Shown in pieces: positions 57,650-64,000 of a DNA stretch of 64,000 nt; the first letter of the stretch is position 1, and each line of letters starts with the position of its first letter. The notes under the pieces were generated by a model. That model made no database searches, was not told the origin of the DNA, and saw nothing but the letters and a program-made list of their open reading frames with translations. Made by a program: the position numbers and the translations under genes. Source of the stretch: Aeromonas tecta (GTDB lineage Bacteria; Pseudomonadota; Gammaproteobacteria; Enterobacterales; Aeromonadaceae); NCBI RefSeq assembly GCF_000820185.1, contig NZ_CDCA01000022.1:237690-301689 (forward strand). The letters are read 5' to 3'.

Positions 57650-58357
57650 ATGCTGTTAATTGATGATTTGGCAACCAGTTACCCTGATTGGCGCGTCAGC
57701 TTCAACGCCTCTCTGCCCAAGGGGGAGATCACGGCGCTGATCGGCCCGAGCGGCGCCGGCAAATCGACCCTGCTTGGCATGATCGCGGGCTTCGTGCCGG
57801 TAGAATCCGGTCGTCTTAGTTTCGATGGTATCGACCTGCTGCCGCTCGGCCCCGCCGAGCGCCCGGTCACCACCCTGTTCCAGGATCACAACCTGTTCCT
57901 GCACCTCTCGGTGTTCGACAACATCGCCATCGGCCTGCATCCCGGCCTGCGCCTGAGCCCGGCCCAGCGTGCCCAGGTGAAGGAGGCGGCAACCCGGGTC
58001 GGCTTGGGCGACATGCAGGATCGGCTGCCGGAGCAGCTCTCCGGCGGTCAGCAACAGCGGGTGGGGCTGGCCCGCGCCCTGGTGCGTGGCAAGCCGCTGC
58101 TGCTGCTGGACGAGCCCTTCTCGGCACTCGATCCCGCCCTGCGCCGGGAGATGCTGGCGGAAGTCGCCCGGCTCGCCTGTGAGCAGGGCATTACCGTGCT
58201 GATGGTGTCCCATAACCCGGAAGACGCTCAGCTCATCGCCGATCGGGTGCTGTTTATCGACGAGGGACGCATCGCCCTGCAGGGCACGCCGGATATACTG
58301 CAAAACAGCGATCACCCTGGCCTGCAGCGCTACCTGGGCCACTCGCACACGTCCTAG
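57650..58357 (+). CDS. thiQ: ThiQ, thiamine ABC importer ATPase
   Basis: A 235-residue ATPase with Walker A GPSGAGKST near residue 33, signature LSGGQQQRVGLARAL, Walker B LLLLDEPFSALDP and H-loop SHNPED. It completes thiBPQ, 71 bases after thiP, and is followed by a terminator. Confidence 0.96.
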   Translation: MLLIDDLATSYPDWRVSFNASLPKGEITALIGPSGAGKSTLLGMIAGFVPVESGRLSFDGIDLLPLGPAERPVTTLFQDHNLFLHLSVFDNIAIGLHPGLRLSPAQRAQVKEAATRVGLGDMQDRLPEQLSGGQQQRVGLARALVRGKPLLLLDEPFSALDPALRREMLAEVARLACEQGITVLMVSHNPEDAQLIADRVLFIDEGRIALQGTPDILQNSDHPGLQRYLGHSHTS

Positions 58358-58374
58358 CGCGGGATCTCGGGATC

Positions 58375-58405
58375 AAAAAAGGGAGGCCAGTGGCCTCCCT
58401 TTTTT
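58375..58405. terminator. Bidirectional terminator between thiQ and the PhoH gene
   Basis: Six As, stem GGGAGGCC/GGCCTCCC, AGT loop, six Ts. It serves both convergent genes. Confidence 0.92.
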
Positions 58406-58426
58406 ATATGAAGATGTTGCGTTAAA

Positions 58427-59797
58427 TCAGAGGTTTTCCTCGGCGAAGGAGGCGAGCTTGCTGCGCACCACCCCGTTCAGGAAGATGTTGGCACTGCCGT
58501 CGAAATCCTTGAAACGCTCTACGATGTAGGTCAGACCCGAGGTCACCGGGCTCAGGTAGTTGGAGTCAATCTGCGCCAGGTTGCCGGAGCAGACGATCTT
58601 GGTCCCCTCACCGCAGCGGGTGATGATGGTCTTGATCTGGGACGCGGTCAGGTTCTGGCACTCGTCCAGCAACACGAAGGTGTTCTGGATGCTGCGCCCG
58701 CGCATGAAGTTGACCGATTTGAACTGGATGTTGGCCTTCTCCATGATGTAGCTGAGGGACCCGCTCATGTTCTCGTCCTGCTTGTGCAGCACCTCCAGAG
58801 TGTCGGTCACCGCCGCCAGCCAGGGCATCATCTTCTCTTCCTCGGTGCCAGGCAGGAAGCCGATGCTCTCGGCGATCTCCGGGGTGTTGCGAGTGACGAT
58901 GACCTTCTCGTAGATCCCCTTCTCGATCACCAGCTCCAGCGCCGCCGCCATGGCCAGCAGGGTCTTGCCGCAACCCGCCGGGCCGGTCAGGATCACCAGA
59001 TCGATGTGCGGATCCAGCAAGGCATCCAGCGCCATGCCCTGATAGACGTTCTTGGGATGAACGCCCCAGGCCTTGCGCGACATCAAGCGCTCACGGCCCA
59101 GATCCTTGAGACGGATCTTGTGACCATCGTGGCTCAGCACCCGGGCGGCGAAGAAGTTCTCCTCGTCCAGCAGGTACTGATTGACGTGTACCCCCTCCAG
59201 CAGATTGGCATCGATCACATGAACGGTATCACGGCCATGGGTCTCGCTGTCGCACTCGCCGACCCGCTCCCAGAAGCTACCAGGCACCACCTGGAAGCCC
59301 TTGGCCAGCAGGCGGATGTCATCGATCAGCTGGTCACTGCGATAGTCCTCAACGTGCGCAAGACCGGCACCCTTGGCCTTGAGGCGCATGTTGATGTCTT
59401 TGGTCACCAGCACCACCTGGCGTTTCATCTCGTGCTTTTGCAGATAAAGCGCGGCGTTGATGATGCGGTTGTCGGCCTCCTTGTCGGTGAACACCTCTGC
59501 ATCCTGGGGCAGGTGGTGATCGCTGAAGATGGAGATATTGCCGCTCGCCTCACCGGCCAGCGCCACCCCTTGCACGATTTGCTCGGGGGTCGCATCGCGA
59601 AACACGTCTTCCAGCGCCCGGATGGCAACCCGGGCATCACGGCTGACGTCTTTCTGACGATCCTTGATGTTGTCGAGCTCTTCCAGCACCGTCATGGGGA
59701 TGAGCACGTCGTGCTCTTTGAAGGAGTAAATGGCGAGGGGTTCGTGAAGCAGAACGTTGGTATCCAGGATAAACAGCTTTCGGTCCGTATTGTCCAT
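58427..59797 (-). CDS. PIN-PhoH ATPase (PhoH2/YlaK type)
   Basis: A 456-residue fusion of an N-terminal PIN ribonuclease-like domain (about 5-145; FILDTNVLLHEP and DVSRDARVAIRALE acidic residues) and a C-terminal PhoH ATPase (about 250-450; Walker A LTGPAGCGKTLLAMA, VLLDECQN). PhoH2 proteins have been shown to act as RNA helicases/RNases. AAGGAGG lies six bases before the ATG at 59797. An ATG two codons earlier is adjacent to the same site. It is monocistronic. Confidence 0.92.
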   Translation of the reverse strand: MDNTDRKLFILDTNVLLHEPLAIYSFKEHDVLIPMTVLEELDNIKDRQKDVSRDARVAIRALEDVFRDATPEQIVQGVALAGEASGNISIFSDHHLPQDAEVFTDKEADNRIINAALYLQKHEMKRQVVLVTKDINMRLKAKGAGLAHVEDYRSDQLIDDIRLLAKGFQVVPGSFWERVGECDSETHGRDTVHVIDANLLEGVHVNQYLLDEENFFAARVLSHDGHKIRLKDLGRERLMSRKAWGVHPKNVYQGMALDALLDPHIDLVILTGPAGCGKTLLAMAAALELVIEKGIYEKVIVTRNTPEIAESIGFLPGTEEEKMMPWLAAVTDTLEVLHKQDENMSGSLSYIMEKANIQFKSVNFMRGRSIQNTFVLLDECQNLTASQIKTIITRCGEGTKIVCSGNLAQIDSNYLSPVTSGLTYIVERFKDFDGSANIFLNGVVRSKLASFAEENL

Positions 59798-59963
59798 AAG
59801 CATCCTCCTTGGCACTGAGGGTGCCACGTGTGTGAATCTCAGATGTCATTGAAACCACACGGCCGTGACAGTTTTATTACTCCTCACGCTACGCCCGATT
59901 TTACCAGCGCGCAACAAATCCCTGAGTCCCTCCAATCACTTGCACATAAAAGCATCAATAAAA

Positions 59964-59985
59964 AGACCGGCCCATCGGCCGGTCT
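59964..59985 (-). terminator. Terminator of nrdJab
   Basis: Nine-base stem AGACCGGCC/GGCCGGTCT, CATC loop, followed on the minus strand by TTTTATT. Confidence 0.88.
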
Positions 59986-60013
59986 GTTTCGCTCGTGCTC
60001 TGCTTGGCCGCAG

Positions 60014-60697
60014 TTAGCCACACTTCGAGTCGCCGCAGTTAAGACAGGTCATGCAGCCATCTTTCAGCACCAGCGCCTTGGCGTGGCACTTGTAGCAGAG
60101 CGCCGCATTGGCCGGGAAGCCGCTGCCAGCAGATTGTTCTACTACCTGCTGCTCGGTCTGCAGCTCTGCCTTCTTCTCGGCCAGGAAGGCCTGCTGGTGC
60201 TCATCCAGCCCGGTCGGCTTGAGCATGCCGATCTCGGTGAGATGGGTCTCGATCACGTTGCCAATTTCGGCGATCAAGGAGGGAACATACTTGCCCTTGT
60301 TCCAGTAACCGCCCTTGGGATCGAACACGGATCTCAGCTCTTCCACCAGGAAGGTGACATCCCCGCCCTTGCGAAACACCGCCGAGATGATGCGGGTCAG
60401 CGCCACTATCCACTGGTAGTGTTCCAGGCTCTTGGAGTTGATGAAGATCTCGAACGGGCGGCGCGTCTCGTGGACGGTGCCTTCGTTGAGAATGATGTCG
60501 TTGATGGTGATGAACAGCGAATGCTCGGAGACATGCTCCGGCGTCTTCAGCTTGTAGGTGGTGCCCATCAGCCGCTCCGGCCGCAGCACCGTCTCGTGCA
60601 TGTGCACCACGTCATCCTGTGGAGCCAGTTCTTCTTGCGGCTCATCCTTGGTACGCACCTTGTAGGAGACGATTTTCTTGTCGATCTTCTTGACCAT
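60014..60697 (-). CDS. nrdJb: NrdJb, small part of split class II ribonucleotide reductase
   Basis: A 227-residue protein matching NrdJb of Pseudomonas, the separate C-terminal part of an adenosylcobalamin-dependent reductase. It has TYKLKTPEHVSEHSLFITIN, FEIFINSKSLEHYQW and a C-terminal zinc-ribbon-like set CYKCHAKALVLKDGCMTCLN then CGDSKCG, which should supply the redox cysteines and metal site. It lies nine bases after nrdJa. Confidence 0.92.
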   Translation of the reverse strand: MVKKIDKKIVSYKVRTKDEPQEELAPQDDVVHMHETVLRPERLMGTTYKLKTPEHVSEHSLFITINDIILNEGTVHETRRPFEIFINSKSLEHYQWIVALTRIISAVFRKGGDVTFLVEELRSVFDPKGGYWNKGKYVPSLIAEIGNVIETHLTEIGMLKPTGLDEHQQAFLAEKKAELQTEQQVVEQSAGSGFPANAALCYKCHAKALVLKDGCMTCLNCGDSKCG

Positions 60698-60706
60698 AAT
60701 CTGTTC

Positions 60707-62854
60707 TCAGAATTTCCCGTAATAGCCTTCTTTCAAGGCGTCATAGAGGTTGGCGGCAGTGTGCAGCTCGCCATCGTATTCGATCTCTTCGTTACCCTTG
60801 ACGGTGATGACGGAGCCATCTTCAAGGGTAAATTCGTACTGGGTATTTTCCAGATCCTTCTCCTTCACCAGCACCCCCTGGAAGGCCTCCGGATTGAAGC
60901 GGAAGGTGGTGCAGCCCTTGAGCCCCGAGTCCGAGGCATACATGTAGATGTCCTTGAACTGCTCGAACGGGAAATCGGTCGGCACGTTGGCAGTCTTGGA
61001 GATGGACGAATCAATCCAGCGCTGGGCCGCGGCCTGAATGTCCACGTGCTGGGCCGGGCTGATGTCGTCGGCGGTGATGAAGTAGTCCGGCAGCCGGGTC
61101 GCCTCCTCCTCACCATAGGGCATGGCATGGCGGTTGATAAGCTCGCGGTAGGCCAGCAGCTCGAACGAGTAGACATCCACGCTCTCCTTGCTCTTCTTGC
61201 CCGGCTTGATGACGTTGCGACTGTAGTGATGGGCGAAGCTCGGCTCGATGCCGTTGCTGGCGTTGTTGGCAAGGGACAGGGAGATGGTACCGGTTGGCGC
61301 TATGCTGCTGTGGTGAGTGAAACGGCCACCCACGTCGGCCAGCTCCGCCACCAGGGCGGGATCCACCTCGGCCACCTGCTGCATGTAGCGGCTGTAGCGA
61401 GCGTGCAGCACCCGGCCTTTGATCTTGTCGCCGATCTTGATGCCATCGGCGGCCATCTCCGGGCGCAGACGCAGCATCTTGCCGGTCACCTCGAACTCCT
61501 GCTCCATGATGGGCGCCGGCCCCTTCTCTCTGGCCAGGGCCAGGGATTCGCGCCAGCCCGTCATGGCCAACTCTTGTGAAACCTGCTCGGTAAAGGCAAC
61601 GGAGGTGGCAGAGCCATACTTTACCTGCAGCATGGTGAGGGTCGAGCCGAGCCCCAGGAAGCCCATGCCGTGGCGACGTTTGTTGATGATCTCTTCGCGC
61701 TGCTTAGGCAGAGGCAACTGGTTGATCTCCACCACGTTATCCAGCATGCGGGTGAAGATCGCCACCACTTTGCGAAATGCCTGCCAGTCGAAGCTCGCCT
61801 GCTCGGTGAAGGGATGGCGCACAAACTTGGTCAGATTGACCGAGCCCAGCAAACAGGCGCCATAAGGCGGCAACGGCTGCTCACCGCAGGGGTTGGTGGC
61901 GCGGATCTCTTCGCAGAACCAGTTGTTGTTCATCTGATTGACCTTGTCGATCAGGATGAAACCGGGTTCGGCATAGTCATAGGTGGAGCTCATGATGACG
62001 TTCCACAGCTTGCGCGCCGGCAGGGTCTTGTAGACCTTGCAGGCAACCTGCCCCAGCTCGTTGATGACCACCCCTTGCTTGTTGGGCCAGTCGGCCCAGA
62101 TCACCACAGCGGGATCGTCCAGCGCGATACCATCCTGCTCCACCTCTTTGGCGGTGTAGGGGAAAATCAGCTGCCAGGGCGCATCCTGCTTCACCGCCTT
62201 GACGAACTCTTCGGTAATGAGCAGGGAGAGGTTGAACTGGCGCAGGCGTCCATCTTCACGCTTGGCCTGGATGAACTCAATCACATCCGGGTGGCGGATA
62301 TCCATGGTACCCATCTGGGCGCCACGGCGGCCGCCGGCCGACGAGACGGTGAAACACATCTTGTCGTAGATATCCATGAAGGAGAGCGGACCCGAGGTGT
62401 AGGCACCGGCGCCGGAGACGAAGGCACCACGGGGGCGCAGGGTCGAGAAGTCGTAACCGATGCCGCAGCCCGCCTTCAGGGTCAAGCCGGCTTCATGCAC
62501 CTTGCCGAGGATGTCGTCCATCGAATCTTCGATGGTACCGGAGACGGTGCAGTTGATGGTCGAGGTGGCCGGCTTGTGCTCGAAGGCCCCCGCGTTGGAG
62601 GTGATGCGGCCCGCCGGGATGGCGCCGTTGCGCAGCGCCCACAGGAAGGGCTCATACCAGGCATCTGGCTCCAACTCCTGCTCGGCCAGGGCACGGGCGA
62701 CCCGCTGGTAGGTCTCGTCAATGGAGCCATCGATGGGGGCCCCGTCCTTGCTCTTGAGACGATACTTGCTGTCCCAGATCTCGAGGGACGTTTCCTGCAT
62801 GGGGATGAGGCCTGTGCCGAGTTCGGTCTCTAGCACGGGGTTGGATTTCGCCAT
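60707..62854 (-). CDS. nrdJa: NrdJa, class II (B12-dependent) ribonucleotide reductase catalytic part
   Basis: Makes deoxyribonucleotides with or without oxygen, using adenosylcobalamin as radical source. The 715-residue product has the substrate-site cysteine in INCTVSGTIEDSMDDILGKV (about residue 102), GCGIGYDFSTLRPRGAFVSG, the active-site motif NPCGEQPLPPYG (about 321-332), and PTGTISLSLANNASNGIEP. The split from NrdJb is as in Pseudomonas. The start is the ATG at 62854; the frame also has a TTG two codons earlier. Confidence 0.95.
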   Translation of the reverse strand: MAKSNPVLETELGTGLIPMQETSLEIWDSKYRLKSKDGAPIDGSIDETYQRVARALAEQELEPDAWYEPFLWALRNGAIPAGRITSNAGAFEHKPATSTINCTVSGTIEDSMDDILGKVHEAGLTLKAGCGIGYDFSTLRPRGAFVSGAGAYTSGPLSFMDIYDKMCFTVSSAGGRRGAQMGTMDIRHPDVIEFIQAKREDGRLRQFNLSLLITEEFVKAVKQDAPWQLIFPYTAKEVEQDGIALDDPAVVIWADWPNKQGVVINELGQVACKVYKTLPARKLWNVIMSSTYDYAEPGFILIDKVNQMNNNWFCEEIRATNPCGEQPLPPYGACLLGSVNLTKFVRHPFTEQASFDWQAFRKVVAIFTRMLDNVVEINQLPLPKQREEIINKRRHGMGFLGLGSTLTMLQVKYGSATSVAFTEQVSQELAMTGWRESLALAREKGPAPIMEQEFEVTGKMLRLRPEMAADGIKIGDKIKGRVLHARYSRYMQQVAEVDPALVAELADVGGRFTHHSSIAPTGTISLSLANNASNGIEPSFAHHYSRNVIKPGKKSKESVDVYSFELLAYRELINRHAMPYGEEEATRLPDYFITADDISPAQHVDIQAAAQRWIDSSISKTANVPTDFPFEQFKDIYMYASDSGLKGCTTFRFNPEAFQGVLVKEKDLENTQYEFTLEDGSVITVKGNEEIEYDGELHTAANLYDALKEGYYGKF

Positions 62855-62903
62855 TTTCAAGCCACCTTATGTGAATGCATCGACGCCATGACATAGGTTA
62901 AAA

Positions 62904-62950
62904 ACACTACCAATAGATCAAGTTAAACATTTAAACACTATATATAGTAG
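62904..62950 (-). promoter_or_regulatory. Pair of NrdR-like boxes upstream of nrdJab
   Basis: Two 16-base sites resembling the NrdR consensus ACACWATATMTWGTGT: ACACTATATATAGTAG (62935-62950, strong) and ACACTACCAATAGATC (62904-62919, weaker). Their starts are 31 bases apart, three helical turns, the usual spacing of NrdR box pairs. They lie 50-96 bases before the nrdJa start. NrdR control is inference from the family. Confidence 0.72.
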
Positions 62951-62983
62951 TTCCCACATCATGAGGGCGCTGATTCTAATCCT

Positions 62984-63021
62984 AAAAAAACGCCCCGGCC
63001 AGCAGATTTCTGGGACGGGGC
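62984..63021 (-). terminator. Terminator of the small lipoprotein gene
   Basis: On the minus strand the stem GCCCCG/CGGGGC, with an inner CCAG/CTGG stem, is followed by seven Ts. It separates the lipoprotein gene from the nrdJ promoter. Confidence 0.8.
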
Positions 63022-63066
63022 ATTTAACCGATTCATTTTCCGAGAGATTTAACGCTCAGGGCTGAC

Positions 63067-63516
63067 TCAGGGTTTCTTGACGTAAACCGTCGGCGCCTCA
63101 CCGGCCATATTCAGATAGAACTCATAGACGCCATCCACTTCCGGCGAGAACTTCATATCCTCATACTTGGAGCAGGGATTGACCGGCACCGGCTCACCGC
63201 CCAGGGTGGCAACGCCATCACTCGGGCTCTTGTAGCCGAAGTTGGTGCCGCAGCTCCAGCTGGAGTCACCGAATTTGAACTTGTAGGGAGCCCACTCCTT
63301 CTTGAGGGTGCCCTTGGCCATGTAGAGCTTGTCGGCCACCTTGACCACCTTGGTCTCATCGTTGGCCATCCAGTCGTTCATCTCCCCACGCAGGTAGATG
63401 GACTTGCCGCCAAAATCGCTGTTGTCCGCCCCTTGTTCGGCGCCACCGCTCGCCGCACAACCGCCTAATACCAGGGTTCCCGCCGCCAGCATCATCGTTA
63501 CTGTTCTCTTGAACAT
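63067..63516 (-). CDS. Small lipoprotein with a CBM48/pullulanase-like beta domain
   Basis: A 149-residue lipoprotein precursor: signal MFKRTVTMMLAAGTLVLGGC with lipobox LGGC (Cys 20). A short low-complexity linker and a compact beta domain follow: SIYLRGEMNDWMANDETKVV, APYKFKFGDSSWSCGTNFGY, YEFYLNMAGEAPTVYV. The MNDW segment and the YKFKFG strand are like the N-terminal carbohydrate-binding domains of pullulanase and related proteins. Two further Cys may form a disulfide. Binding of glycan is inference. Residues around the lipobox do not settle inner- or outer-membrane sorting. Confidence 0.8.
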   Translation of the reverse strand: MFKRTVTMMLAAGTLVLGGCAASGGAEQGADNSDFGGKSIYLRGEMNDWMANDETKVVKVADKLYMAKGTLKKEWAPYKFKFGDSSWSCGTNFGYKSPSDGVATLGGEPVPVNPCSKYEDMKFSPEVDGVYEFYLNMAGEAPTVYVKKP

Positions 63517-63714
63517 GTGTCCTTTCCTCAGATTATTGTGTTTCCTTGGCCCATCGAATGTGGGCAGACGAATTAAAGCAGAGCGGACCCGACAAGAAAG
63601 GTAGGGGTATCACATTCTGTACTTTTTATATTCAAAACAACGATAAACGGAAAAATATCGAGCAATGGGATGTCATGAAAAAGAGAGGGCTGAGAGGGCT
63701 CCAGATCATAGAGG
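63517..63714. other. Region upstream of the lipoprotein gene
   Basis: About 200 bases without a credible gene; a 71-codon minus-strand frame (63573-63788) runs into the repeat array and is not supported. AGGAAAGGACAC lies before the lipoprotein ATG. I assign no promoter. Confidence 0.45.
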
Positions 63715-63930
63715 CTTGCTGGCACGGCCTGCGCGCACCCGCTTCGAGTAATGGTGATTATCTGTCTGACCAGACCCGCTTCAGGCAATAGTGATTAGCA
63801 GCCTGATCACTAGCTGCCTGGCCACGCCCGTTTAGGGCAGTGGTGATTAGCTGTCGGACCCCACCCGTTCCAGAAAATGCTGATTACTGAGTGGCCGCGC
63901 CTATTTCGAGCAATAGTGATGATCAATGCA
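63715..63930. repeat. Degenerate 32-52-bp tandem repeat array at the right edge
   Basis: About five irregular units, each holding a variant of CCCGCTTC-(N)AG-(N)AATAGTGATTA: at 63739-63760, 63774-63798, 63828-63850, 63873-63888 and 63902-63921. Between them recurs CTG-(T/C)C-(T/G)GACC. Unit lengths differ and sequence identity is moderate. The gene from which they derive, if any, lies outside the window. Confidence 0.7.
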
Positions 63931-64000
63931 GGACATAGCCGCCCTGTATATGGGGGTGGAGAGAAGATGCGGGCAGACGTGGTAGTCCGGTAGTCCGGTA

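Noticed and set aside
59828..61579. 583-codon plus-strand frame over nrdJb and nrdJa
   Set aside because: It crosses the boundary between two well-identified genes; a shadow.
63573..63788. 71-codon minus-strand frame near the right edge
   Set aside because: It runs into the degenerate repeat array and has no ribosome site or family match.
63715..63930. CRISPR array
   Set aside because: Units vary in length and sequence, there are no constant repeats with unique spacers, and no cas genes are present.

Overview
The window is a stretch of ordinary bacterial chromosome, about 60% G+C and almost fully coding. No insertion sequence, prophage, CRISPR array, tRNA or rRNA is visible. Gene content and order point to a gammaproteobacterium of the Aeromonadaceae, most likely Aeromonas. 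The clues are the amiB-mutL-miaA-hfq-hflX-hflK-hflC cluster, MetJ-type control of metNIQ, RfaH, ArcB with the enteric/vibrio architecture, yfbU-yfbV-ackA-pta, vibrio-type PurC, and the DUF2860 and DUF3334 families typical of Vibrio and Aeromonas. The genus call is inference.

Layout. 1-9792 (minus strand): nnr-tsaE-amiB-mutL-miaA-hfq-hflX-hflK-hflC, running off the left edge. 9928-11891 (plus): queG and a polyphosphate glucokinase. 12364-15096: a MetJ-operator promoter and the metNIQ methionine importer, followed by rfaH. 15833-27658 (minus): a signalling block of chemoreceptor, EAL response regulator, 1421-residue BvgS/VieS-type hybrid sensor, a small DUF1127-like gene, dgt and arcB. 27860-32531: outer-membrane and accessory genes (DUF2860, DUF3334, HIT, DUF2057) and a divergent LysR/SDR pair. 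32665-35966 (minus): dapA-bamC-purC. 36165-42240: gcvR, bcp, yfbU, yfbV, ackA-pta. 42774-47934 (minus): ilvIH, a 50-codon gene, a glycosyltransferase/PAP2 pair and a TetR regulator. 48170-53212 (plus): leuL attenuator and leuABCD. 53359-58357: a transglutaminase-like protein, a PilZ protein, and a TPP riboswitch with thiBPQ. 58427-63516 (minus): a PIN-PhoH ATPase, the split B12-dependent ribonucleotide reductase nrdJa/nrdJb with a pair of NrdR-like boxes, and a small lipoprotein.

Regulation is unusually easy to read here. There are four 8-bp-phased met boxes over a TTGACA promoter, a leucine-codon leader peptide with a rho-independent attenuator, a THI-box riboswitch, two NrdR-like boxes 31 bp apart, and many clean hairpin terminators.

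The most unusual signal is not a gene. At several separate loci the last 30-120 bp of a gene, in some cases with its terminator, has been tandemly duplicated just beyond the stop codon, and the copies have since diverged: leuA (four tails), leuD, ilvH, yfbV, the bamC-purC spacer, and an unassigned array at the right edge. In the leuA-leuB spacer every copy still reads in frame to a LeuA-like C-terminus and a stop codon. The last copy keeps an ATGA overlap with the leuB start, so the spacer appears to have grown by duplication of an ancestral overlapping junction. I know of no description of this as a recurrent genome feature, and I treat it as the main candidate novelty.
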